Part shown: positions 52,297-61,485 of the stretch, one piece after another
Numbering within the stretch: the first letter of the stretch is position 1
Layout: each line of letters begins with the position of its first letter
Source of the DNA: Bacteroidota bacterium
GTDB lineage: Bacteria > Bacteroidota > Bacteroidia > Bacteroidales > SZUA-534
DNA length: 64,000 nucleotides
Reading direction: 5' to 3'
Assembly (NCBI GenBank): GCA_003250355.1
Contig: QKGS01000077.1
Coordinates: 122,671 to 186,670, forward strand
Notes under the pieces: generated by a model
The model's input: only the letters and a program-made list of their open reading frames with translations
Database searches by the model: none
Told to the model about the DNA's origin: nothing
Made by a program: the position numbers and the translations under genes

Positions 52297-54579
52297 TTAG
52301 AATAATTCTACTTCTATATTTTGAATAAAAGCAGTATACGTATATTCATTCTGCACTTTAGCACCGGCCAACATTATAATAACAGATAATTTATCGCCAT
52401 TCTTTGTTGTAATTGAAGTCTCTTTACGATTTCCTATTATCTTACGTTTTTCAGGTCTTAGCAGAGTGTAAATCATTTCATCTTCGTCCTCCTCTACATC
52501 GGTAAATAATTTTTTCACACTTTCGCCTATAACATCTTTTCTTCCATATCCCCACAAACTTTCAGCTGCACGGTTAAAAAACTCTATTATTCCATATTGA
52601 TTTATAGTGAATATTGCATCATGCGCACCTTCAAGTGTTTTCTCGGTACGTATTTTCACTTTCTCAATTTCTTGAAATTGCTGTTTAACTTCTCTTCGTG
52701 CTTCATCGAGTTTTTCTTGCAGTTGTTGCTCACTAGCTTTAAGCTCCTCCTCTTGTTTTTTAAGCAACTGATTTTGCTCTTGAGTCAACATTTCCATTTC
52801 TTTCTGTTCTGAAATATCATTTGCAATTGCAATAATTTTCGATATCTCCCCATACATATTTTCTACTGCCGAATATGTTATATCAAACCACAATATTTTC
52901 TTCCCTATTGTATAAAAACGCGATTGAAACTTGCGTGAATTACCTGCCACTATATCATTCCAAACATCTTCAAATGAATTCTGGTCATCATCTGGCATAA
53001 TAGAAAAAATACTAAAATCTTTAATATCTTCTGTGTCATATCCTAAAGTTTCAAAAAACAACTCATTTACCGTTAACAAACGACCACTTGGAGCAATTTC
53101 TAACTTTAAGCTTGTACGGTTTATTGCTGCAATCTGCCCCTCAAAATCTAAACTCTGCTCTTTTTGTTCTGTTGTATCTATGGCTAAGAAAAGAATCTTC
53201 TCAACTTCATTATTCAAATTCCTGACACAGGTATACGTAGCCATAGTCCATAAATCTTTCCCTGTTTTGGTTACATGCTTCATATAACCTTCAAAGTGTT
53301 TCCCTCCATTAGCTAAAGAATCCCATATATCGTTAAACCAATCTTTATCCTTATCACTTATAAACATTGAAATATGATGACCTTCAACATCACTATTTCC
53401 GGCATAACCCAACTTGGCCAAAAACTTAGTGTTCGCATAAAGCAAAATACCATTAGTATCATACTCGGCTCGAATTAAGGTATGGTTAACAGAATTTGTA
53501 AAACTAATAAACTGCTCTGCTTGTTTTGCGGCCTCTTCCTGAGTCGCCTGAAGCTCTTCCATATTCTGCCTCATCTCCTCTTCCTGCTGCGCCAATCGCT
53601 CTGTAACTGCTTGCGATTCATCAAGAAGTTTTGATGTTCGTATATTGATTTTTACTGTTGATATTGTTGTTGCAATACTCTCCGATACTTTTTCTACAAA
53701 CTCAATAATATGCTTTTCAAAATAATCGAACGATGACAATTCAATTACTCCGTGTACCTCCTCATTTACTTTTAGTGGTACTATTAGTAAAACTTTCGGA
53801 TTCGATTCTCCTAACCCTGATGTTACCTCAACATAATCGTCCGGAACTTCATCTACATATATAGTATTCATTTCAAAAGCAGCACGCCCTACAAGTCCTT
53901 CGTTCATTTCTATTCGCTTGTTAGTATACTTTTTCCTACCATATGCGAAATGTGCTGTTAACTCAAAATGTTTATCATCTTCTAACTCATCATTTATAAG
54001 GAAAAAGCCTCCCTGAACTGCTCTTACATATTTACATAAATTACTTACTAATTCATATGAAAGAACTTCAATATTATCGTTATTCTGACGTAGTATTTCT
54101 CCAAATTTAGCAAGTCCTTCTGCTATCCAATTCCGTTGATCATCTTCATTCTTTCGCTGAACCTCATCGTTCTTACTTTTAACAAGGCTATCACGCAGCT
54201 TTATTAGAATATTGCCTAGTATATTTTCCTTTTCAGGCTTAAAGTCAGCCTCTAACTCACCCACTGATAAGTTCTCGGCAAAAAGCATCATATCTTTTGA
54301 AACATCATCTTTTTTAACTTGCAAATCATACAATGTATTTGCAATCTTAAGCGTAACAGATCCTAGATACCCTCCTAAAATAACTGTAACTAAAGGTACA
54401 ATATCTACTACATAAAAATAATACGACTGCTTATGTAGTTTAAAAATATTACCTAGAGTAAACAACATTTCAGAACCTGTCAATGCTAAAGTATACACTG
54501 AAACAGTAATTGCAACTCCTAAAATCAGACCTATTACTGAAAATTGAAACTTATAATTATTTACTATCCTCTTTTCCAT
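52297..54579 (-). CDS. Membrane GAF/PAS sensor protein without output domain
   Basis: 760 residues. Two N-terminal membrane helices (~13-33 and ~50-75), a GAF domain at ~165-305 (LCKYVRAVQGGFFLINDELE), a coiled coil at ~320-370, and three PAS domains: ~375-490 (FISFTNSVNHTLIRAEYD), ~495-600 and ~650-755 (HDAIFTINQYGIIEFFNRAAE). A second coiled coil, 605-650, links the last two. There is no kinase, cyclase or MCP signalling domain. It is the last gene of the che run, 155 bases after cheB. It may feed signals to the Che complex by contact; this is inferred. Confidence 0.85.
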   Translation of the reverse strand: MEKRIVNNYKFQFSVIGLILGVAITVSVYTLALTGSEMLFTLGNIFKLHKQSYYFYVVDIVPLVTVILGGYLGSVTLKIANTLYDLQVKKDDVSKDMMLFAENLSVGELEADFKPEKENILGNILIKLRDSLVKSKNDEVQRKNEDDQRNWIAEGLAKFGEILRQNNDNIEVLSYELVSNLCKYVRAVQGGFFLINDELEDDKHFELTAHFAYGRKKYTNKRIEMNEGLVGRAAFEMNTIYVDEVPDDYVEVTSGLGESNPKVLLIVPLKVNEEVHGVIELSSFDYFEKHIIEFVEKVSESIATTISTVKINIRTSKLLDESQAVTERLAQQEEEMRQNMEELQATQEEAAKQAEQFISFTNSVNHTLIRAEYDTNGILLYANTKFLAKLGYAGNSDVEGHHISMFISDKDKDWFNDIWDSLANGGKHFEGYMKHVTKTGKDLWTMATYTCVRNLNNEVEKILFLAIDTTEQKEQSLDFEGQIAAINRTSLKLEIAPSGRLLTVNELFFETLGYDTEDIKDFSIFSIMPDDDQNSFEDVWNDIVAGNSRKFQSRFYTIGKKILWFDITYSAVENMYGEISKIIAIANDISEQKEMEMLTQEQNQLLKKQEEELKASEQQLQEKLDEARREVKQQFQEIEKVKIRTEKTLEGAHDAIFTINQYGIIEFFNRAAESLWGYGRKDVIGESVKKLFTDVEEDEDEMIYTLLRPEKRKIIGNRKETSITTKNGDKLSVIIMLAGAKVQNEYTYTAFIQNIEVELF

Positions 54580-54734
54580 TAAATATGATGTCTTTTAATA
54601 ATCAACTATCTAAATAATATTAAAACAATAAAAACGCATTGCAGTAAAAATAGTAAAATATTTTATAAAATGCTGTTATAGCAATTATTTCAAGCCTTAT
54701 TTGCTCAAATTAAACTTGAAGTAATTATATGTTT

Positions 54735-55865
54735 CTAATACTGATACTTCAATACTCTTTCAGATATTAAATTCAATGGTAGTATCTCATCAACTCCTCC
54801 AAATCGAACAGCTTCTTTGGGCATACCATATACAACACACGATTTCTCATCCTGAGCAATATTAAACGCTCCGGCCTCTTTCATTTCAAGCATACCCCGT
54901 GCGCCATCATCTCCCATACCTGTCATTATTATACCTATGGCATTTGAACCTGCATACTTTGCCGTTGAACGAAAAAGTACATCTACCGATGGCCTGTGCC
55001 TGTTTACTAGTGGACCATCATTTATTTCCACATAATATCTTGCTCCGCTTCGCTTAAGCAACATATGATGGTTTCCCGGCGCAATTAAGGCTCTACCACG
55101 TATAACTGTATCATTATTTTCAGCTTCTTTTACCGTTATATTACATATTTGATTTAGCCTTTCGGCAAATGAACGGGTAAACTGCTCGGGCATATGTTGT
55201 ACTATTACAATTCCGGGACAGTCTGACGGCAATTGCTCAAGAAAAACCCTCAACGCTTCTGTTCCACCGGTAGATGCACCTACGGCCACCACTTTCTCGG
55301 TTGTTTTTAACATACTTGTCCCCGACGATGATTTCGATAATATTGCATCGGCTGATAGTTTTGGTTTTACTTCAATACCAGCAGTGCGAACATGATTATG
55401 AACAATTGGTTTTTCATTTACTTCCTGTATTTGTCGCCTACTTCCTGGTTTTCTTTTCAAATTAGCATGAGATGCGGCTTTTACTGCATCTCTTATTCTC
55501 ATTTCTGATTCTTCAATAAACTCTTTTGTCCCTAATTTCGGTTTGGTTATTATATCAACAGCACCATACTCTAAAGCCTTTATTCCTGTTTGTGTTGCTC
55601 TATCTGTTAAACTCGAAATAATAACTACGGGTATAGGGTGTTGATTCATTATTTTTTTAAGGAATGTCAAACCGTCCATTCTAGGCATTTCAATATCAAG
55701 AGTAATAACATCGGGAACCTGATGCGATATTTTATTTGCAGCAAAATAAGGATCGGCAGCTACCCCAATCACCTCAATATCAGGATCTCCATTAAGAATC
55801 TCTGCAAGAGTCTGCCGAACTACTGCTGAATCATCTACTATTAGTACTTTAATTTTACTTTTCAT
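54735..55865 (-). CDS. cheB: Chemotaxis protein-glutamate methylesterase CheB
   Basis: 376 residues. Receiver domain 1-125 with phospho-acceptor Asp57 in [12 protein letters not shown], then a basic linker, then the methylesterase domain from ~185. The Ser-His-Asp triad is visible in [23 protein letters not shown] and [13 protein letters not shown]. It removes methyl groups from chemoreceptors and deamidates them. The ATG overlaps the cheD stop by four bases (ATGA), so translation is coupled. Confidence 0.96.
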   Translation of the reverse strand: MKSKIKVLIVDDSAVVRQTLAEILNGDPDIEVIGVAADPYFAANKISHQVPDVITLDIEMPRMDGLTFLKKIMNQHPIPVVIISSLTDRATQTGIKALEYGAVDIITKPKLGTKEFIEESEMRIRDAVKAASHANLKRKPGSRRQIQEVNEKPIVHNHVRTAGIEVKPKLSADAILSKSSSGTSMLKTTEKVVAVGASTGGTEALRVFLEQLPSDCPGIVIVQHMPEQFTRSFAERLNQICNITVKEAENNDTVIRGRALIAPGNHHMLLKRSGARYYVEINDGPLVNRHRPSVDVLFRSTAKYAGSNAIGIIMTGMGDDGARGMLEMKEAGAFNIAQDEKSCVVYGMPKEAVRFGGVDEILPLNLISERVLKYQY

Positions 55866-56353
55866 TGCATTTCCTGATTTTGAATATACTTCATCAAAAC
55901 AACACCGGTTTTGGTGTCAAATCTGAGTTTTCTACCTTGCTGCCCTCCTACACTAATACTAACTATACTTATACTATATTCTGCAAGCATATTCTTTGCC
56001 ACATCAATATTTCTCTCTCCAATTTTAAAATAGGTATTTTCTGTTTTAACCACCTCGCCTCCACCAAAAACCTTTGCCTGTAATGTATTAATACTTGACC
56101 CAAATTCCAACATTCGCTTTACTAATTTTTCAATGGCAATATTCCCATACTTTGGCGATGCTAACCCGTTAGCATTCCATAATGGTAACATATAATGATT
56201 CATCCCTCCAATTTTTAATATCGGATCATACAAACAAACAGCAACACAAGAACCTAAAATAGTATCAATAATATAATGCTCCTTACTTGCAAATAATTCA
56301 GCAGGATACAAATAGTGCTTTTTTAATGTATTTTCCTGATTAAAAGATACCAT
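55862..56353 (-). CDS. cheD: Chemoreceptor glutamine deamidase CheD
   Basis: 163 residues from ATG 56353; earlier starts run back into the kinase gene. Catalytic Cys36 in [12 protein letters not shown] and His53 in GGMNHYMLP; the VFGGGEVV and [10 protein letters not shown] motifs follow. CheD deamidates receptor glutamines and binds CheC-type phosphatases. It overlaps the upstream kinase gene by 14 bases and the cheB start by four. Confidence 0.92.
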   Translation of the reverse strand: MVSFNQENTLKKHYLYPAELFASKEHYIIDTILGSCVAVCLYDPILKIGGMNHYMLPLWNANGLASPKYGNIAIEKLVKRMLEFGSSINTLQAKVFGGGEVVKTENTYFKIGERNIDVAKNMLAEYSISIVSISVGGQQGRKLRFDTKTGVVLMKYIQNQEMQ

Positions 56354-57239
56354 CACTATCGTCAAAAATAAATTCATTCCCTTCCACAGCAAATCCATCT
56401 ATATCACCATACTTTCCTTCGGGTATACTTACATGAAATACTGAACCTATACCTTGCTTACTCTTAATTTCAATTGCACCATCCATATTGTCGAGTAAAG
56501 CTTTAACTACCGACAACCCCAAACCATGTCCGGGATTTAGTGAATGTATAGTTTTATTGAGTCGCTCAAACCTGTCAAATATTATTCCTAAATCTTTTTT
56601 TGCCAAACCTATACCATAATCTTTAACACTAATTTTCAACACTCTGTCGTTACCTACTCCTACATGAAGTTCAACTTTACTTGCGGCATTACTAAATTTA
56701 ATACCATTACTCAACAAATTGGAAACTATCAATTTTACTTTTTGCGGGTCTGTAATAAAACAACTTCCCTCAGCTACGTCACTATCACAATCAAATTCAT
56801 ATTTAACTTTAAGTTGTTTTTGCTCAGCTTTATACTTATAACTACCTACTACCGAATTTATTAGTTGATATATATCGGTTTTAATATAATCGGGACATGC
56901 TTCTCCGGCTTCAATTTTTGCTGCTGCAAAAATATTGTTTAACTGAAAATCGAGCTCAAAAGCTTCAGAGTGTATAAGCTCAGCCATATTCCTAACCTTC
57001 TGCAAATCAATATTCTCTGCTCCCATTATACTTTTTGACAGACCTAATATTGAAGCAAAAGGATTTACTATTTCATTTGTAATATTTGAAATAAAATGAC
57101 TTTTAAGCTCTTCCGAATCGGCCAATTTTCTATTTAACCGCTCTAATTCCTGCTCCTGCTTTTTACAAAATTCCTTTTGTTTTTCAACATCGGCTAACCT
57201 TTCGCTAAGCAATTTCAATAATTCACTATTGGTAAGCAT
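56340..57239 (-). CDS. Degenerate histidine kinase in the che operon
   Basis: 299 residues, soluble. N-terminal coiled coil ~5-45. The dimerisation helix reads FISNITNEIVNPFASILG, where the usual NxSHExRTP has Asn55 instead of the phospho-acceptor His. The ATP-binding domain is intact: NLLSNGIKFS, VKDYGIGLAK and GHGLGLSVVKALLDN. The C-terminus ([17 protein letters not shown]) is short. It probably cannot phosphorylate itself and may act as an ATP-dependent regulator or signal partner of CheA. It lies between cheR and cheD, overlapping cheD. Confidence 0.85.
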   Translation of the reverse strand: MLTNSELLKLLSERLADVEKQKEFCKKQEQELERLNRKLADSEELKSHFISNITNEIVNPFASILGLSKSIMGAENIDLQKVRNMAELIHSEAFELDFQLNNIFAAAKIEAGEACPDYIKTDIYQLINSVVGSYKYKAEQKQLKVKYEFDCDSDVAEGSCFITDPQKVKLIVSNLLSNGIKFSNAASKVELHVGVGNDRVLKISVKDYGIGLAKKDLGIIFDRFERLNKTIHSLNPGHGLGLSVVKALLDNMDGAIEIKSKQGIGSVFHVSIPEGKYGDIDGFAVEGNEFIFDDSDGIF

Positions 57240-57250
57240 ACGTTTAACTT

Positions 57251-58111
57251 TTATTTTTTTCTAAATATAGTAGGCTTTATTGTTTGCAGGGGTACTTTCA
57301 TATTAGTAATTGATTCCGAATGACCTAAAAAAAAGAACCCATCATCACTTAATTTCCCACATAACTTATTTATTATCTGCTCCTGATTCTCCCTTTCAAA
57401 ATATATTAAAGCATTTCTGCAAAATATTATATCAAAATTTTGACTCACATTGTATACAGAATCCATAAAATTCAACCGAGCAAATGTTACTTTATCTCTT
57501 AATTGCTTAACTACTCTCACTTTAGGATTTACCTTGTCTTTTGATTTCAACAAATACTTTTTCTTTATATTCAATGGTATAACATCAGCAACTTCAGCTT
57601 TATAAATTGCATCGGTTCCCATTTGCAACATCTGCGTTGATATATCTGTTGCATATATATGATAATCGAATCCGGGATGAATAGCCTTAAACTCTTCCAT
57701 TTCAATTGCTAATGTATAAGGTTCCTGTCCTGACGAGCAACCGGCACTCCAACAGTTCAATGTCCTACTTTTGTTTTTTGAATAAAAATCGGGTAAAAGT
57801 ACTCCCCTTAAAAAATCGAAATGTGCAGGTTCTCTATAAAAATCAGTCTTATTGGTTGATACTACATCCATCATATGAATAATCTCTCCCTGCCCCTCTT
57901 TGCTAAAAACATAATCGGCATAAGATGCAAAATCGGGAATCCCAAGCGTACGCAACCGTTTATGTAACCTTCCCTGCAATACAATTTTCTTTGCAGGTGG
58001 CATTTTTATTCCATAGTTGTTTTGAATAAAATCACTTAAACGCTTAAAATCTTTATCTGAAAGCTGTGTTTGATAAATATTCTCATTAAATTCATAATTC
58101 ATATCATTCAT
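57251..58111 (-). CDS. cheR: Chemoreceptor methyltransferase CheR
   Basis: 286 residues. N-terminal helical domain (DFKRLSDFIQNNYGIKMP), then the S-adenosylmethionine domain: NCWSAGCSSGQEPYTLAIEM, DISTQMLQMGTDAIY, FARLNFMDS and DIIFCRNALIYFERENQ. It adds methyl groups to receptor glutamates. Two bases separate it from cheW. Complete. Confidence 0.96.
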   Translation of the reverse strand: MNDMNYEFNENIYQTQLSDKDFKRLSDFIQNNYGIKMPPAKKIVLQGRLHKRLRTLGIPDFASYADYVFSKEGQGEIIHMMDVVSTNKTDFYREPAHFDFLRGVLLPDFYSKNKSRTLNCWSAGCSSGQEPYTLAIEMEEFKAIHPGFDYHIYATDISTQMLQMGTDAIYKAEVADVIPLNIKKKYLLKSKDKVNPKVRVVKQLRDKVTFARLNFMDSVYNVSQNFDIIFCRNALIYFERENQEQIINKLCGKLSDDGFFFLGHSESITNMKVPLQTIKPTIFRKK

Positions 58112-58113
58112 CT

Positions 58114-58668
58114 CTAAAGACTTTCATTATCAACATCTTCTCCAATTGATGAAGCTACAATTTCATTATTCAATATAATATCTTCATTATTAAATATCAT
58201 ATCTATATTTAACAACATTACAAACCCCTCATTTTTTTGATACATTCCCTGAATAAAATCCATTTTATATTTGGTACCTATCGTTGGTGAAGCTTCTACT
58301 TCACTCTCCTTAATCTCCAATACTTCATCAACGGTATCGACAAGAATCCCTAACGGAACGGTTTCATCTTCAATTTTCACATTTAAAACAATAATACATG
58401 TTTCCTGAGTAAACTCAACAACGGGCATTCCAAATTTTGTTCTCATGTCGATAACAGGCAGAACATTTCCTCGCAGATTAATAACGCCTCGCATATAATT
58501 AGGTGAATTAGGAACCCTTGTAATAGGTTTTACTTCTAAAATTGTCTGAACTTTTGATACATTTATTGCAAAAAGCTCATTTTTCAATTTAAAAGTCAAA
58601 TATGTAATAATTTTACTGTCTGATTTTGTTTCAATCTTATGCTTTATATTATCAATATTTTCTTTCAT
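58114..58668 (-). CDS. cheW: CheW adaptor
   Basis: 184 residues; a single CheW domain spans ~20-165. Typical segments are ITYLTFKLKNELFAINVSKV, PNYMRGVINLRGNVLPVIDM and VPLGILVDTVDEVLEI. It links receptors to CheA. A C-terminal acidic tail of about 25 residues is extra. Five bases after cheA. Confidence 0.95.
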   Translation of the reverse strand: MKENIDNIKHKIETKSDSKIITYLTFKLKNELFAINVSKVQTILEVKPITRVPNSPNYMRGVINLRGNVLPVIDMRTKFGMPVVEFTQETCIIVLNVKIEDETVPLGILVDTVDEVLEIKESEVEASPTIGTKYKMDFIQGMYQKNEGFVMLLNIDMIFNNEDIILNNEIVASSIGEDVDNESL

Positions 58669-58673
58669 AATAA

Positions 58674-60722
58674 TTATCCTCCAATCTTTTTTTCATTACT
58701 AGCAAAATCGGCTATTAATTTATTTGTATCTAAAACCAACGCCACCGTTCCATCGCCCAGAATAGTTGCACCTGACACTGACTGTTGATTCTTATACATT
58801 TTACCTAGCGGCTTCAAAACAGCTTGATATTGTCCAATAATATTATCAACAGCAAGCCCTATTTTTATATCTCCATACTGAACCACAACGATATGCTCAC
58901 GCTCCGGGTATTCTAACGGAAAATTGAATAGAGTTCTCAAATCAATAAATGCTATTTCTCTTGAATCGGTACGTATAAGCTGATTAACTGCATTTGCCAA
59001 CACACTGTGAGTAAATTCATAACACTTATCGACTGATGATAATGGAATTACAAATTTTGTATCATCGATACTTACAAGTAATCCATCTATTATTGATAAT
59101 GTCAATGGTAATTTTATTGTAACAGTAGTGCCTATTCCCGGTGTTGATTCAAGATCAACTTCTCCGCGAATTTCAGATATTTTTCGTTTAACAACATCCA
59201 TACCTACTCCGCGACCTGATACTTTTGTAACTTGCTCTGCTGTAGAAAAACCTGGTGCAAAAATCAAGTCGAAATAGTCTTTTTTAGTTAATTCTGTATC
59301 GTGTGCTATAAGACCTTTCAATATTGCCTTATTTCTTATTTTTTCAGGGTCAATACCCTTACCATCATCACTAATTTGAATTATTACATTTGTGCCTGAA
59401 TAAAAAGCTTTTACATTAATTGTAGCTCTCTTAGGTTTCCCTGTTTTCATTCTGGTTGCGGAATCTTCAATTCCATGATCCAAACTATTTCTAATTATAT
59501 GCATTATAGGATCGGTTAATGATTCTATAATATTTTTGTCGAGCTCAGTATCTGTCCCCTCTGTTTTAAATGCTACATCTTTATTTAATTCTTGCGATAA
59601 TTCACGAACCAGACGTTGAAAACGAGTAAGCATATTTTCAATTGGAATAAGCCTTATGCTGAAAACATCGTCGCGAAGCCTTCTTGATATTTTCTCAACC
59701 TCTTCTGCTATTGGTGTAAGTTCAGCCGATTCAGTTTCCTGAGCAAACAAACTTAACCGTGCTTGTATAGTTACTAGTTCGCTAACCCAATTTATAAGAT
59801 TATCGAGCTTTTCAGACGATACTCTAATACTGGAAATACTGGTTTCAACAGAACTTGCGGCTTGTGCTTTTTCGTCCTTGCCTTTTTTGGTAAATACTTT
59901 TTCTAAATCATTTGTTAAAAGCAAAAGTTGATCAATATCTATTTGCTTACCGGAGTTGATAGTTTTTTCAATAATTCCAAGAAAAGATGGCTCTTCAAGC
60001 AAGTTAATTTCAGAAATCTTTCTTACTACCAGCTCGCACTGGTCGTCGGCAAATATAAATACTTCACTAATTGCATTTATTCCCAAATCGGTTGCAAGAA
60101 AAATATCCCAAAACACGTAACAATCATCGGCAATCAAATTTTTAAAATCGGGCAATTTATCAAATCTTGGATATACCTTTGTTTCTCCCAATTCACATAT
60201 TTCATCGACCAAATAAAGTGGATTGGTTCCATAACGAAAAATATCGCTTTTAGGCTTAAATCCAATATAGTACGTTGAAAAATCTTTATTCTGCTTAATT
60301 GTTCCTGAAATACTTCCATCATCCACATTATCACTTATTTCATTATCTGATTTTACTATTTCAAGAATCTTTGCCAATAATAATTGGTGCTGTGTATGGT
60401 GTGTATTATCATTATCATCTTTCTCCTTAACCAAATTCCTCAAATGGTCAACCGACGATAATGTTACATTAAGAATAGTATCGTTAAGTTTTAATTGGTT
60501 ATTACGAATAAGATCATAAATATTTTCAAGATGGTGTGTAAACTTATCCATTTTATTAAAACCAAACATTGCACTTCCACCTTTTAGTGAGTGCATTACC
60601 CTGAATGTTTGTTGAATCAAGTTAATATTCTCAGAGTCAGACTCTAACTCCAACAATACTTTTTCCAGTTCATCAATCAGGTCGTTTGCTTCTTCTACAA
60701 ATTTATCTCTAAACTTTTCCAT
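58674..60722 (-). CDS. cheA: Chemotaxis histidine kinase CheA
   Basis: 682 residues. P1 domain 1-115 with phosphorylated His44 in FRVMHSLKGGSAMFGF; a P2-like spacer domain at ~150-270 (YYIGFKPKSDIFRYGTNP); P3 dimerisation helices from ~300; P4 ATPase with MHIIRNSLDHGIEDSAT, QISDDGKGIDPEKI and GRGVGMDVVKRKI; and a CheW-like P5 at ~545-680. All kinase boxes are intact. It starts within the cheY stop (TAATG), so translation is coupled. Confidence 0.97.
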   Translation of the reverse strand: MEKFRDKFVEEANDLIDELEKVLLELESDSENINLIQQTFRVMHSLKGGSAMFGFNKMDKFTHHLENIYDLIRNNQLKLNDTILNVTLSSVDHLRNLVKEKDDNDNTHHTQHQLLLAKILEIVKSDNEISDNVDDGSISGTIKQNKDFSTYYIGFKPKSDIFRYGTNPLYLVDEICELGETKVYPRFDKLPDFKNLIADDCYVFWDIFLATDLGINAISEVFIFADDQCELVVRKISEINLLEEPSFLGIIEKTINSGKQIDIDQLLLLTNDLEKVFTKKGKDEKAQAASSVETSISSIRVSSEKLDNLINWVSELVTIQARLSLFAQETESAELTPIAEEVEKISRRLRDDVFSIRLIPIENMLTRFQRLVRELSQELNKDVAFKTEGTDTELDKNIIESLTDPIMHIIRNSLDHGIEDSATRMKTGKPKRATINVKAFYSGTNVIIQISDDGKGIDPEKIRNKAILKGLIAHDTELTKKDYFDLIFAPGFSTAEQVTKVSGRGVGMDVVKRKISEIRGEVDLESTPGIGTTVTIKLPLTLSIIDGLLVSIDDTKFVIPLSSVDKCYEFTHSVLANAVNQLIRTDSREIAFIDLRTLFNFPLEYPEREHIVVVQYGDIKIGLAVDNIIGQYQAVLKPLGKMYKNQQSVSGATILGDGTVALVLDTNKLIADFASNEKKIGG

Positions 60723-61087
60723 TAGCGTACAACTTTATTAATAGCTGCCAGTAATTTCTCCGGCACAAATGGTTTTATTATCCACCCGGTAGCTCCGGCA
60801 TCTTTAGCTTCTTGCTTTTTAGCTGCCTGCGATTCTGTTGTTAAAAAAAGTATTGGAACAAACTTATAATCCTCTTTTTGCCTAACATTTTTTATAAATT
60901 CTATTCCATCCATATTGGGCATATGAAGGTCTGTAATAATTAGATCGAGCTTTCTGCCATCTAAATATTTCAATGCATCCTGACCATCGACTCCTTTTTC
61001 TACTTCATGACCTGCATTCTCTAATGTAAAGCTTACTACTTCCCTTATGCTTTCTGAATCGTCTACGATAAGTATATTTTTTCCCAT
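60722..61087 (-). CDS. cheY: CheY-type response regulator
   Basis: 121 residues, single receiver domain. Acid pocket Asp9 and Asp10, phospho-acceptor Asp53 in LIITDLHMPNMDG, Thr in FLTTES, and Lys in IIKPFVPE. Its one-base overlap with cheA suggests it is the cognate output. No flagellar genes are in this window, so the output may be gliding, pili or another process. Confidence 0.93.
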   Translation of the reverse strand: MGKNILIVDDSESIREVVSFTLENAGHEVEKGVDGQDALKYLDGRKLDLIITDLHMPNMDGIEFIKNVRQKEDYKFVPILFLTTESQAAKKQEAKDAGATGWIIKPFVPEKLLAAINKVVR

Positions 61088-61105
61088 GACGTAAAAATGG
61101 TTAAG

Positions 61106-61420
61106 TTATTTACTAAGAGTTGCTAAAACTCCGGTTTGTGTTAATAAAAGTTGCAAATCGCTATTAATGTTAAATTCATAATGGATTGATATTCCTTCTT
61201 TTGCTTTAGTTATTTCAAAAGCCTTAATTATTTGAATAAAACTCAAATCAATATCATCAACTCTTTCTAGTTTTATTACCAATTCTTTTTCGTCGAGCTC
61301 CATTGTATCCAAATTACTCTTTATTTCATGTGAATTTAATACAACTAGTTGACCTTCAAATAAGAGCTCTGCTTTACCTGTTTCTTTGCTTTTTGTTTTT
61401 TTAATTATATAGTTTTCCAT
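61106..61420 (-). CDS. STAS-domain protein
   Basis: 104 residues. It begins with a strand pair (ENYIIKKTKSKETGKAELLF), then a helix and KELVIKLERVDDIDLSFIQII. This last segment matches the STAS core where anti-sigma antagonists have the phosphorylated serine. In the usual IDSSG layout the first Ser is replaced by Leu here (IDLSF), so classical phosphorylation is doubtful. It is the second gene of the che run, 18 bases before cheY. Confidence 0.75.
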   Translation of the reverse strand: MENYIIKKTKSKETGKAELLFEGQLVVLNSHEIKSNLDTMELDEKELVIKLERVDDIDLSFIQIIKAFEITKAKEGISIHYEFNINSDLQLLLTQTGVLATLSK

Positions 61421-61485
61421 AATATAGCTAATTGGTTTTTCATGAGTAAATTACATTACAATATAGCATTTTTTTATATGTTTTA

